NCBI GenBank assembly: GCA_001247695.2
Contig: LGRX02035485.1
Location: 41,090-105,089, forward strand
DNA length: 64,000 nt
From: Cymbomonas tetramitiformis
Lineage: Eukaryota; Chlorophyta; Pyramimonadophyceae; Pyramimonadales; Pyramimonadaceae
Direction: 5' to 3'
Positions 10,262-20,598 of the stretch are shown here, piece after piece. Made by a program: the position numbers and the translations under genes. Below the pieces are notes generated by a model that saw only the letters and a list, made by a program, of their open reading frames with translations, had not been told where the DNA came from and searched no databases. Position 1 is the first letter of the stretch, and the number at the start of each line of letters is the position of its first letter.

Positions 10262-12003
10262 CAAAATATTATTTTAGAGCTTTGTATGAGGAGATTAACT
10301 ACTGCGTGGCGATAAATTGTAATTCTCCCACGATCGCCTGGACCCTCCACGAGAAGGTGAGCCTGCGGAATAGTCTTCGGGGGGATATGGCGTTTGGGAG
10401 GGTGGTGACGCACGAGAAGCACCCGAGCAAGTGCTGGATTGCGGGCCCCGCGGTGAAACCTGGGAAACCGCAGAACGGGGTGGGTTGCTGGGTGTATGGG
10501 CCGTGGAGTCTGGAGGGGGCGGAGTCAGGAAAGCGTCGTTTGGTGCTGTTCCGAGTGAGCAGCCTCACGGCTAAAGGCGGAAAAAGGTTGCAAATTATGA
10601 TCGAGGAGGAGGCAAGGAAGGAGGCTGCTGATCTTCTGCTGGAAGCCTGCAAGTGCTTTCAGGAGGCGCACAAGGCGGGCACTTTTGAGCAGGTCGCCAG
10701 CTTCAATCACCACTGGAAGAAAGAAGAAGACTTTCTGGCTGGTGAGCTGAAGCCGGTGTATGGGGGGCCAGCGGATGCTGTCCCGAAAACAGGTGCAGCG
10801 GCGGAGGCCAAGAATGCGGCCAGAAAGCGGGAGGAGGTGGCGAGGCAGCAGGCGGCGGCGAAGGAGGCAGCCACAAAGAAGGCTGCAGCGACCAGGAAAG
10901 CAGCAGCGGAGGCAGCCAAGGTTGCAGCGAAGAAGGCAGAGCAGCAGGCGAAGGCAAAGGCAGCAGCGGAGGCAAAGGCAGCAGCGGCGGCTGCTCAGAA
11001 GAAGGCAACAGCAGCAGCTGCTCAGAAGGCAGCGAAGGAGGCAGCAGCTGCTGCTGCTGCTCAGAAGGCAGGGAAGAAGGCCAAGGCAGGGAAGGTGGCA
11101 GGGACGAAGAGGAGTGCGGATGAGGCAGCGGCAACTACCATGAGAACCAGATCCAAGAGGCAGGTTGGTCCCCGTGGGGTTCCGGTGGGGTCGCAAGAGA
11201 CCTTGCCAACACCCATTGCTACTGCTACGGAGGAGGCAGGGGGGGAGGAGGATATGTTTTCTCCGTTGGAGCCCCTGAATCTGTGGCAAGGCACGCCATC
11301 GGAGGAAACCAGGTCGGTGGACGGGGTGAGCGTCGGCAGGGAGGAGGGGGCGGCAGGCCTGATGGAACTGGTGTCACAGGCGGAGGTCGTGACACCAAGT
11401 CAGGAAATCCTGCGGGAGATCGCTGACGTGAAAGCAAAGCTGCAACTTGCTAAACTGAAGCGAGAGTTGGCAGAGCTAGAAACACAGCCTGAACCCGAAC
11501 CACCTGTCGTCGCCCATGCGAAACCCGCCGAATCCGCGGCGACGATTGCTGCCGAATCCGCGCCGACGATTGCTGCCGAGCCTGCGCCGCCGATTGCTGC
11601 CGATACTGCGCCGCCGGTAGCGTCTGAGCCTCCCGTGGCTGGTATGGGCTTTGGCGTGGCTCCGATGCCGGTGGCGTGGTATCCGACTGGGAACCCCTTT
11701 CCTTCTCAGGGACCGGCTGGCAACAACCCTCTGGTTCAGCTTGCGCAGTTGCAAGGTTTGGGGCTTGGACAGCAATATGCGAGCCCCTTTCTGGGGGGAA
11801 GCATGAACAGCCTGATGTTGCAGGCGCAACCGCACGGGGTGGAGCCAACCATGTCCGTCACCATGTCTGTGAACCAGGTGCAAATGTTGCGTGCTGCTAT
11901 GCTGGGCGGCAACCAAGGAGGTGGCCAGCCTAATCTAAGCCATGCGAGCCTGAATTTTGATGAGTTTTGCAATGTGCTGGGGCCACACTTTGGGCGGCGG
12001 TAG
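10258..12003 (+). CDS. Lys/Ala-rich putative DNA-binding protein of the transposon
   Basis: 581 residues from the ATG at 10258, which overlaps the TGA of the upstream ORF as ATGA, an arrangement that would suit termination-reinitiation. The first 150 residues look globular (MTKYYFRALYEEINYC..., WTLHEKVSLRNSL, CWVYGPWS). Residues 180-300 are a long Lys/Ala/Gln-rich helix like histone H1 or TolA tails, ending in a basic GTKRSADEA...RTRSKRQ signal. The rest is acidic, then Pro/Ala-rich with an ATIAAE repeat, then a Gln/Met-rich tail. It probably coats or bridges DNA. No family recognised. The frame also runs upstream to 10084, but that part lies within the oxygenase coding region and I treat it as shadow. 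Confidence 0.6.
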   Translation: MTKYYFRALYEEINYCVAINCNSPTIAWTLHEKVSLRNSLRGDMAFGRVVTHEKHPSKCWIAGPAVKPGKPQNGVGCWVYGPWSLEGAESGKRRLVLFRVSSLTAKGGKRLQIMIEEEARKEAADLLLEACKCFQEAHKAGTFEQVASFNHHWKKEEDFLAGELKPVYGGPADAVPKTGAAAEAKNAARKREEVARQQAAAKEAATKKAAATRKAAAEAAKVAAKKAEQQAKAKAAAEAKAAAAAAQKKATAAAAQKAAKEAAAAAAAQKAGKKAKAGKVAGTKRSADEAAATTMRTRSKRQVGPRGVPVGSQETLPTPIATATEEAGGEEDMFSPLEPLNLWQGTPSEETRSVDGVSVGREEGAAGLMELVSQAEVVTPSQEILREIADVKAKLQLAKLKRELAELETQPEPEPPVVAHAKPAESAATIAAESAPTIAAEPAPPIAADTAPPVASEPPVAGMGFGVAPMPVAWYPTGNPFPSQGPAGNNPLVQLAQLQGLGLGQQYASPFLGGSMNSLMLQAQPHGVEPTMSVTMSVNQVQMLRAAMLGGNQGGGQPNLSHASLNFDEFCNVLGPHFGRR

Positions 12004-12239
12004 GTAGGACATAATGTGTTTGTTACGTATTGTTAATGTTATTTTAGAGTATTGCTAGTGTTGGTGTGCTTTCATGCTTGCAATATTCATGCACATGGTC
12101 GCATGCATGCATGGTGTGCTTTCATGCTTGCATTCATTCTTGCAATATATTGTGGCATGTTGATAACTTTCTACATGTTATAATTGCCGAACACCACGGT
12201 TCGAACGTGCACACACTTGATTCCGATGTTATTATGAAT
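12004..12239. other. Non-coding spacer after the Lys/Ala-rich ORF
   Basis: AT-rich stretch with two copies of a GCTTTCATGCTTGCA segment; no gene seen. It probably holds the 3' UTR of the plus-strand transcript. Confidence 0.4.
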
Positions 12240-13190
12240 AATTCCCTCTAGCACCCGCGCACTGAAAATGGCCTGTCCAGGCCCCAGAAACAGCCATTTT
12301 CGCCCCCGACGAGCACCCAAATAAAATTTTCTCATTATTTCTTCGACAAAGTGTTTAGTGAGGGTCCCCAAAAGATCCCACGAACTTCAAACACGCGATC
12401 CCGATCTTATATCCAATTCCTCTAGCACCCGCGCACTGAAAATGGCCTGTCCAGGCCCCGGAAACAGCCATTTTCGCCCCCGGCGAGCACCCAAATAAAA
12501 TTTTCTCATTATTTCTTCGACAAAGTGTTTAGTGAGGGTCCCCAAAAGATCCCACGAACTTCAAACACGCGATCCCGATCTTATATCCAATTCCTCTAGC
12601 ACCCGCGCACTCAAAATGGCCTGTCCAGGCCCCAGAAACAGCCATTTTCGCCCCCGGCGAGCACCCAAATAAAATTTTCTCATTATTTCTTCGACAAAGT
12701 GTTTAGTGAGGGTCCCCAAAATATCCCACGAACTTCAAACACGCGATCCCGATCTTATATCCAATTCCTCTAGCACCAGCGCACTCAAAATGGCCTGTCC
12801 AGGCCCCAGAAACAGCCATTTTGGCCCCCGGCGAGCACCCAAATTAAAATTTCTCATCATTTCTTCCACTAAGTAGTTCGTGATGGTCCTTGAAAGGTCC
12901 CACGAACTTCAAACGCGTGATTTGGTCACCTAACTGAAATCCTCTAGCCCCCGCGCACGCAAAATGGTCCGCTCAGGCCCCAGAAACAGCCATTTTGGCC
13001 CCCGGCGAGCACCCAAAAAAAATATTCTCATCATTTCTTCCACTAAGTTGCCCGTGATGGTCCTTGAAAGGTCCCACGAACTTCAAACGCGCGATTTGGT
13101 CACCTAACTGAAATCCTCTAGCCCCCGCCCACTCAAAATGGCCCGAAAACAGCGTTTTTTTCCCCCGGCGAGCACCAAAAAAAAAAACCA
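12240..13190 (-). repeat. Right subterminal tandem array, inverted to the left one
   Basis: About six units of 170-178 bp, starting CTCTAGC near 12246, 12424, 12594, 12770, 12943 and 13117, complementary to the left array. The outer units (from about 12840) match the left type (CACTAAGTAGTTCGTGATGGTCC). The inner four are a distinct subtype (GACAAAGTGTTTAGTGAGGG, ATCCCGATCTTATATCC). Confidence 0.88.
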
Positions 13191-13290
13191 AAATTTTTTC
13201 CTCACGGGGTCTTATTATTGCCCTAATAAGGCCTAGTAACTCTCCAAACATCATAAAACCTCCATTTAGATCGATTATGCATTTTCTTGC

Positions 13291-13310
13291 CGAACTTTTT
13301 GCGACGGCTC
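13291..13310 (-). repeat. Right terminal inverted repeat of the 10.5-kb transposon
   Basis: CGAACTTTTT then GCGACGGCTC, the perfect complement of 2771-2790. The duplicated CTCT follows at 13311-13314. Confidence 0.85.
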
Positions 13311-13314
13311 CTCT

Positions 13315-14993
13315 TCAGCTACCCCAGAGATATCAGCTTTCAGACTGCTATTCATATTTGCAGCTCTATTCCAGCTGGTGGTGTCACATCTGGACGTGTC
13401 TCAGGCCTTTATGCATGCTAAGCTTGAGTTCCCCGTGTGGATTCAGTTTCCCTCTGGCTATACTTTTAAAGGCTACAGCTATGCATTACTCTCATATGCG
13501 CTGTACGGCCTCAAGATTGCCGGTGCATCATGGCAGAGGATGGTTAAACAGTTTATGCTCAGTTTCAAATACATGGGACAATCATTCAGGCAGTCTACAC
13601 ATGATGCCTGCATCTATTTCATCTACACGCCTACGGTTAAGGCTATGTGTGTGGTATATGTGGATGACTTTGGTATGGCCTGTTCCACGGCCCTTGAGAG
13701 GGCCTTCTGGACTGCTTTCAGAGCAACCTTTAAGGCCAAACACTTGGGTCCTATATCCTCTATCCTTCAGATGACAGTACAGCATGATGACCAGGGGTGT
13801 ACCTCAATCAGTCTCGGCAGATTAAGGACCTTATGACAGCTAACAACATACCCGAGAGACCCTTCCGTACACCTATGGACTCTAAGCTTGTGATATCGAG
13901 ACCAGCAGACCCTGACCTCACTCTAGTAAAGCCCTATCGGTCTATCCGTGGGTCTCTGCTCTGGCACAGCAGGACTTCACGGCCAGATATCTACTATGCA
14001 GTTATCTACCTATCACAGTTTGTGGTCTGTCCCTCAGAGGACTCAATGAAGGCTCTTATCAGAATTGCACAGTATCTGGACTGCACGGCACACTACAGAA
14101 TGACCTTCTATTACCCTGAGAGGCCAGCACGTGTGCTCACACTGTTTGTGTACTCCGATGCTGACCTGGCCAGAGACCTGGAAAACTCAGCTAGATCATA
14201 CTCTGGCATGGTGATATTCTTCTGTGGCATGATCCTACAGTATGGTACAGTCAGACAGACTATCACAGAGACATCTTCTACGGGTTCAGAATATGTTGCA
14301 GCATCTACTGCAGCTCAGCGGGTGGTATCTCTCATGTTTATGCTGACAGAAATATTCGGCTATATCCAACACCCTATTCAGGGACAGCCACCCTCTACTA
14401 CTGGACTTGATTCTGAAATCACTGATGCAGAGAGGGTCGCCACTGACATTGCATTCAGCTACCCTGGGTTACAGCCGGGCACTCTCCTGACTAAACTCCT
14501 GGACTACACTACACCTACGGGTACAGGAGTCGGTGGTGTCAGGCCTGATGGCAAGTCAGTGACAGATGAGCTCGAGATTTATTCAGAATCAGACCGCAGG
14601 CCAGTGGACTATCAGAATATGAGAAGCACAGAATACCTTCCAGCCTCAGCGACCTGCCCCAGATTGGAGCTTCCAGTTCCTCTTCTCCTGGATAATGATG
14701 CATGCAGATCTATTGCTGAGAATATCCCGCTATCCCAGAAGATCAAGCATGTTCTGGTCAGATTCCATATGCTCAGAGACTTTGTCAGACTGGGCTGGAT
14801 CATATGCTGGAGGGTACCTTCGGAGAAGAACTTGGCTGACCCCTACACCAAGCCGGTTCCTCCCACCAAGAACACCGTGCCCTACTTCAACATGCTCTTT
14901 GACAGCTACATGGATATGCAAAAGGCAGTGATTCAGGCTGCCAGATCTTTTGGATTTTCGACATGGAGGCCTACTCAGAAAGCAGCAGCATGA
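13315..14993 (+). pseudogene. Ty1/copia pol, 3' part: RT and RNase H
   Basis: Continues the reverse transcriptase of 1-2770 in the same frame: HLDVSQAFMHAKL (first catalytic Asp), LSYALYGLK, VVYVDDFGMAC (the YVDD box). Near 13797 the frame slips by one base and goes on to the stop at 14993 with the connection and RNase H domain (SRPDIYYAV, YSDADLAR, SSTGSEYVA, DNDACRSIAEN, KIKHVLVRFHMLRD, PSEKNLADPYTKPV). The end-of-pol motif ADPYTK is typical of copia elements. No matching pair of LTRs can be recognised: the left one lies outside the window, and a 3' LTR should lie somewhere in 15000-16000. Confidence 0.88.
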
Positions 14994-16690
14994 TCTGACT
15001 GTGAGTAACCTCTGTTTTTTATCCTGTTTTGGGTTTTGTATCTGACTGTGCTTTGCAGGTACTTTGTTGCAGGTACTTTATGATTTGGTTTTGAAAATAT
15101 ATGCAGAATACAACCAACCGATAGAATGATAGTTAGCCTAGAGGTTTAGCAAGCATGCACAAGACCTGTTATGTGAATGTTGCATGCCGTACCTTGACTC
15201 CTACGACCTTATGTACCCTTCGGGGACCCGTGACCCAGTGTCGACAACGGAGCCAACGGAGCCACCTCGGAGCCTGGTGTCCACCGGCTCCTGCGGAGCC
15301 GGACCCTCATGTTCGACGGCTCCTACGGAGCCGGGATGGGACGGAGCGTGGTGCTTGGCAGCTCCTCCGGAGCCGGAGCCTCATTTTTTTCGGCTCCTGC
15401 GGAGCCGGAGCTTGGCGAACCCTCACTTTTTCGCGCTCCTACGGAGCCGGAGCCTAAAGCTTTCAAGCTCCGCCGGATTGCGCGGAACGAACGGATCCTA
15501 CCGTGTTTTTGTGCATGTTTTAGAATGGCACCAAGCGTGCCAAGAAGCGCGTCGCTCGGACCGGGTTTCCGGGTTACTTACGAGCGTAGGCGGCTTGCTG
15601 ATAGTATTACAGCTGGATAATTATACCTGGAACCGTATCCCCTCGGTCTTGGCGCATGAGCGTCCAGTTCCGAACTGGTGAACTTCTTGATACTCCACCG
15701 CAGTCGCCGAGAACGTCTTGGCTCTCTCGCGCCTGGTAAACTCGGTGCTCCGTACAACGGAGACGGAGCTGCTCCGGATCCGTTGTCGGCACTGCCGTGA
15801 CCGGCACCTGTCTCGTACGTGAGAGCCTCTGCCTCCACCCGCTGTGACCCTCCCTACATCTTTCCTTGTCTGTAAGTCTGACGGTGACGGGGTGACTTGG
15901 ACCTGCCTTCGGGTACTCCTTGTCATATCCCTGACGAAGCATCCGGCTGCATGGCACCGCGGTGTGCGGACCCTCAGGGCACAGCAGCATACTATTCCCC
16001 CGGTGGAGGAGTGGCACTAGAGACAGGGAGCTGATAGGCCTGCCAGGACCGTGTGGACTTTGTCCAGCTTTTTGGGGTTTTCAGCCCTGGCAGGCATGAT
16101 TGTGGTTCTTTCTGGTCTGGACTGGAGATTGGTATGAGTGTATTCATTCTGGTCTGCCCACCTCACTCGAGGTGGTGTGCTGGATTTGGCACGCCGACAG
16201 TGTCATCATCATCTGTGTCATCACCGATATGGTTCGACTACTATGACTTCTTCACTGTCATCAGCGCCATCTCCGATATCGACTTCGGTAGTCAGACAGT
16301 TCATAGCATCTGTCATTTTCACATCTGACACCTTAGGGGCTGTCATCACATTCTTTCGGCGGAAGCTATAACACATCGTATTATCTTGTGTATAGCTTCA
16401 CAGTTTCACGGTTGACATATGCGAGCGTAGCACCTGACTTGTAGTGCTTCACTGTGTGTTTGTTTTCACAATTATGCCGGTCACGGTTCCGTCACCTTCA
16501 ACACGCGAGCAAATGGTGGAGGACAGCAACGGGTGACACTCGCGGGCTGTAGTCCGGGGATGGGTCAGGGCAAGGCCCAAGGCGCGGGGCTGATCGATGA
16601 GGTATTCTTGACGGCAACCAGCTGAAGCAGCACCTCATCCACGCCGAAACCAGGCGCCTGGCCGGGGATGAAGAGTCGCAACCTCAATGG
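14994..16690. other. Non-coding interval between copia and Ty3 elements
   Basis: No convincing gene. It should contain the copia 3' LTR and the Ty3 5' LTR/primer-binding site, but I could not fix either boundary. It holds the GGCTCC hairpin cluster listed separately. Confidence 0.4.
15286..15448. repeat. Cluster of five short hairpins, GGCTCC-N3-GGAGCC type
   Basis: Palindromes of the form GGCTCCTGCGGAGCC or GGCTCCTACGGAGCC at about 15286, 15318, 15361, 15392 and 15434, irregularly spaced by 30-43 bases. They are probably the structured end of the copia LTR or a satellite seed. Confidence 0.7.
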
Positions 16691-16693
16691 CTC

Positions 16694-18495
16694 ATGATGG
16701 CGGCGCGCGGGAACGACCATGAGGCAGCCTTCGCGGCTACCGCTGCTGAAGTACCGCCACCTCACACCACCGTGGAGAAAGAGGAACCCCGTCAAGATAC
16801 TCGAGATGCACCGGTAAGCAGCACGTGGAAGCAGCGCTTCGACGCCTTCTTTGAGAAGTATATGGATACCTTGTGTTCAGCTCTGCCGGAGGCATCCAAG
16901 TTGCGTCGTACTGAGGAGGACAAGGCCCGCATCGATCGCAAGCCGGACGCGGAGGGTGGACCACCATGTAGGCGTCCATACAAGATGACCGCTGAAGAGC
17001 TACGCCAGCTACGTGAACGCATCGAGCAGCTCATGAAGAAAGGTTACATCCGGCCGTCGTCAAGCCCGTACGCAGCCCCATGTCTGATGGTACCCAAGCT
17101 TGGTGACCCGAAGACATTGCGTCTGGTGGTGGATTGCCGACAATTGAACCAGCAGACGCGGTGCGGGACCGGTACCCACTACCGGACATCCAACTGATGT
17201 TTGACGAGATGCAAGGGGCAGCGTTCTTATCCTCCTTTGACGCGGTGGACGGATTCTGGCAAGTGCCGATGGCCGAGGAGGACGTGGAGAAGACCGCGTT
17301 CACCACCCAGATGGGGGCCTATGAATGGTTGGTGATGCCCCAGGGCCTGCAGAAACTCTCCATCTCAATATCAGCGGCGAATGCAGCGCGCACTCGGCCA
17401 TCTCCCCTTTGTACGGATTTTCATCGACGATGTGGTTGTCTTCTCACGCAAGGTGGAGGAACATTACGACCACGTACGTCAGTTCTTGGACACTTGTCGA
17501 GAAAAAGGGGTATATTTGAAGGCATCCAAGGCGCAAATGCTGAAGGAGTCTCTTGGGCCACACTCTATCCGCCGAAGGATGCCAACCTCAGCATGACAAG
17601 GTGTCCTCCATCAAGGACTGGCCGAAGCTGGAGACGGTAACCCACGTCAGACAGTTCCTTGGACTAGCGGGGTACTGCCGCCGGTTTGTGCACCGGTTCT
17701 CGGAGATAGCCCAACCCTTGACCTCGCTCACCAAGACCGACGTACCGTGGCAGTGGGGAGAACTCCAGCAATGGGCCTTCGTCGAGTTAAAGACCGCTCT
17801 CTCCTCACGCCCCAGTATTGGCATTGCCTGACATGAAGGCAGCCGCGGATGGGCCAGCGCCGTTTTTGGTACAAACGAACGCAAGTGGAGTTGCTTTGGG
17901 AGGCGTACTCATGCAAGATACGGGAGACGGTATGAGAGTGATAGCCTACGATAGTCGGCAGTTTTCTGCAGCGGAGCAGAATTACCACGCCGGCGAAAAG
18001 GAGCTCTGCGCGTTGCACCATTGCACCACCGTCACCTGGAGGCACTACCTGTTCTCCTCCGACTTCCGGTTACAAGGTGACCATCGCCCCCTGGAATGGC
18101 TAATGTCCCCGGGACGAGAGCTTAGTCGACGGCAGGCACGGTGGTACATGGACCTGGTGGAAGTCGGTGTCCCACGAATGGAGTACGTCAAGGGAGCCCT
18201 CCTTCTGGTCCCCGATGCGCTATCCCGCCGACCTGACTACGTGACCAAGGACCCGCGAGAAGGGCTCAAGGAGGCCGGTGTCGTAGACAAGGAGACGGAC
18301 CTCCCCAAGGACCCGCTCTCCGTGTTGGATGTCGATGAGATCTTTGAAGACCACCCGCCACCCCCTGTACCAGGATGGGTGGCCACCATGGAGTCATGGA
18401 TGGATGGCGTGGAGACGCTTCAGGTGGCGGAGCGAGCCCTGGGGAGCCTGCTCCAGGCTGGCAGCGCGCCCTGGCATGCAGCATGCCTTTGCTGA
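16694..18495 (+). pseudogene. Ty3/gypsy pol: RT and RNase H, frameshifted
   Basis: Reverse transcriptase of the Ty3 group: MKKGYIRPSSSPYAAP and LVVDCRQLNQQT (frame 2), RYPLPDIQLMFDEM and SSFDAVDGFWQVPM (frame 1), VRIFIDDVVVFSR, the catalytic DD box (frame 2), RQFLGLAGYCRRFVHRFS (frame 3). It is followed by RNase H in frame 1 from 17818 (DSRQFSAAEQNYHAGEKELCA, GDHRPLEWL, VPDALSRRPDY). Four frame changes in 1.2 kb make it inactive. No gag is recognisable upstream. Confidence 0.88.
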
Positions 18496-18800
18496 GCATG
18501 CAACCCGCATGCAACCAGCTGCGCCTGAGCATGCAGCATGCCTTGCTTCGCATGCAACCAGCTCAGCTTCGCATGCAACCAGCTCAGCTTCGCATGCAAC
18601 CTGCCCAGCTGAGCATGCAACACGCTTGCCTGAGCATGCAACCAGCTCGCCTGAGCATGCAGCACGCCTTGCTGAGCATGCAACCAGCTCAGCTTCGCAT
18701 GCAACCGGCCAGCTCGCATGCTCAGCTTCGCATGCAACCTGCCCATGCTGAGCATGCAACACGCCCAGCTGAGCATGCAACATGCAGCATGCTGAAGCAC
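18475..18800 (+). repeat. 21-bp satellite, core GCATGCAACC, inside the Ty3 element
   Basis: About 15 units of roughly 21 bp (GCATGCAACCAGCTCAGCTTC) between RNase H and the Dam-like domain. The core is the complement of that in the 22303-22975 array. Confidence 0.9.
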
Positions 18801-18805
18801 AACTA

Positions 18806-19790
18806 ATGCTGCGAGCTCCCACCGACTACTTCGCTGATATGTCCGAATCTGGAAAGCACCGGCAGGAAACGAGCACCCCGGGAACCACCCCGGTATTGCG
18901 TCGTAGTGCTCGGCTGCGACAACCCATTGCTACGACGACTCCTTCCGTCACGCCGAAAACCTCGACCCGGCCTGCTACGGATTCCCGAAGGCCTAAGCAG
19001 CCAGCTCAGCCGTCTGGTCGAGCCGCCAAGCCCCCAGCCGATCGGCAGGACTGGAAGGTGCGCAAGGAGGTCTTTGAGCGCCTCCAACGACAATTCGGCA
19101 GCTTCGACGTCGACGCGTGTTGTGACCTGGGTGGACGGAACCGTCAAGTGGACGCCTACTGGACTGATTGTCTGCAACAACAGTGGCGGAGAAAGCACGT
19201 CTGGTGCAATCCCCCATACAGTAATCACTCACCGTTAAGGAAACTCGACGTTAAGGAAACAGCCAGCGTTTTTCCAAACTCCGTCATATTTAATACATCG
19301 CCCCCATATTAAATAACTCTATGCAAAAATACGCTGGCGTGATTTTCCTGTTTTCTTATAGGTGAGTGATTACTGTACTCCAGCAGTCATATCTCCATCG
19401 AGGCGGTGTTGCGTAAGTATGTAGACGAATGGCGGCAAGACCCCGCACATACCTCGGCAGTGTTCCTTCTACCGGACATCCAGGCCCGCATGCCTCAATG
19501 GAGGCGGCTCTTCAGAATGGCTGGTATGAGGCTGGTGGAAGTGATACCTACCCATGACGAACGAGGAATACCCACACAGCTGTTCGAGACTCCTGACGGT
19601 GTACTACACGACCTTCCGTGGCCCGTGCTGGTGGTACATGCTCCCCCTACCCGACAGTTGGTGCCAAGAGTACGGCATCCCCGAGTGGCGCCTCCTATAG
19701 TGCGACATCAGGGTAAGGCTGCTAAGACCCGCGATGCTACGAGCCTCCCCACGGACGTTACATACATTCCTGGAGTCCCTGCACGATGAG
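18806..19790 (+). pseudogene. Dam-like (NPPY) methyltransferase domain of the Ty3 element, split by a MITE
   Basis: A basic linker (18830-19040) leads into a domain with FGSFDVDACCDLGGRN, a Y-W region and VWCNPPYS, followed after a 157-bp MITE (19219-19375) by VLRKYVDEWRQDP, SAVFLLPD and LPWPVLVVHAPP. The NPPY tetrad is the catalytic motif of amino-methyltransferases (N6-adenine or N4-cytosine), and the order fits the Dam-like modules seen in phages and some algal and DIRS retroelements (family knowledge, not searched). The MITE sits right after the catalytic motif and disrupts it. Position between RNase H and integrase is unusual for Ty3. Confidence 0.6.
19219..19375. mobile_element. 157-bp MITE, second copy, TA target site
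   Basis: Ends CAGTAATCACTC and GAGTGATTACTG with TA at 19217-19218 and 19376-19377. It belongs to the same family as 3500-3667, sharing the termini with a diverged AT-rich interior. It interrupts the Dam-like domain just past NPPYS. Confidence 0.82.
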
Positions 19791-19904
19791 TATGCACGTG
19801 CTGGCCCTCTTCGGCAGCTGCGGGATGAAATCCTTGCGGCCCCGCACCATGCCACGAGGGATTTCCTTATCGTTTAGGACTTACTGTGGCGTGTAGCCGC
19901 AGGA

Positions 19905-20590
19905 TTGTACCAGTTGGTTCTCGGCGAGGACTTCCCTTTGCGAGAGGTAGTCTTCAAAGATGCCCACGACTCCACCACTGCAGGCCACACTGGCCGGGAG
20001 AAGACACTGGAGAGAGTTATCCGCAGGCGGTTCTGGTGGAAGAATGCCTCCGAGGACGTGGCAGGATGGGTGGCCTCATGCCCTACATGTCAGGCGGTTC
20101 GTCCCCGGGCATCCTACCCCGATGGATTATTGAATCCGCACGCTATTCCCCATCGCAACTGGCAGGATGTGAGCGTGGACTTCGTTACAGGGCTGCCGCT
20201 CACCGCCCAAGGGAATGGCGCCTTTGTCACCTTCACGTGCAAGCTGAGCAAAATGGTACACCTTATATATGCCCACGAACTTTGGGGACAGCTCTGCGCA
20301 GACGGCGGCCCGCATCTACTTCGACGTAGTCTGGAGACAACATGGAGCCCGCATGAAGATTGTATGCGACCGTGACCCCAGGTTCCAGGACTCGTTCTGG
20401 CGTGAGCTAATGAGACTTATGGGAGTGCGTGTGGCTTCTACCACTCCGTACAACCCTCGTTCAGACGGACAGGCGGAACACGTGTTCCGCCAACAGGGTG
20501 GTGGAGGACATGTTGCGCTCGTTCGTGGGTGCCAATCCGGATGACTGGGACCTCTACATGACGAACGTGGAGTTCGTTCGCTATCAACGA
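19905..20590 (+). pseudogene. Ty3/gypsy integrase, frameshifted
   Basis: Zinc-binding HHCC region in frame 3 (HDSTTAGHTGREKTLERVIRRRFWW, CPTCQAVRP), then the catalytic core: first Asp in WQDVSVDFVTGLP (frame 3), second in KIVCDRDPRF and the Glu in PYNPRSDGQAEHVF (frame 1 from 20269). One or more frame slips follow, so the protein cannot be made whole, though all DDE residues are present. It joins directly to the GPY/F-chromodomain-methyltransferase ORF. Confidence 0.88.
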
Positions 20591-20598
20591 CTCGCGCA

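Larger units (their letters stand above)
2771..13310. mobile_element. 10,540-bp DNA transposon with cargo, inserted in copia RT
   Basis: The element is bounded by 20-bp perfect terminal inverted repeats (GAGCCGTCGC... and its complement) and a CTCT target duplication. Inside each end lies an array of about 173-bp repeats, the two arrays in inverted orientation. The centre holds two divergent gene groups: on the minus strand a 60-aa Cys-rich ORF, a Pro/Ala-rich ORF and a DDE-like transposase; on the plus strand a zinc-finger/2OG-oxygenase ORF and a Lys/Ala-rich ORF. Between them lie four long palindromes. The 4-bp duplication and the transposase motifs do not match hAT (8 bp), piggyBac (TTAA) or Tc1/mariner (TA). 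I cannot name the superfamily. The copy seems inactive because its transposase is frameshifted, although the two plus-strand ORFs are open. Confidence 0.85.

Noticed and set aside
10525..11290. Minus-strand ORF of 254 codons opposite the Lys/Ala-rich gene
   Set aside because: Leu/Cys/Ser-rich complement of GCAGCAGCG-type codons, without motifs.
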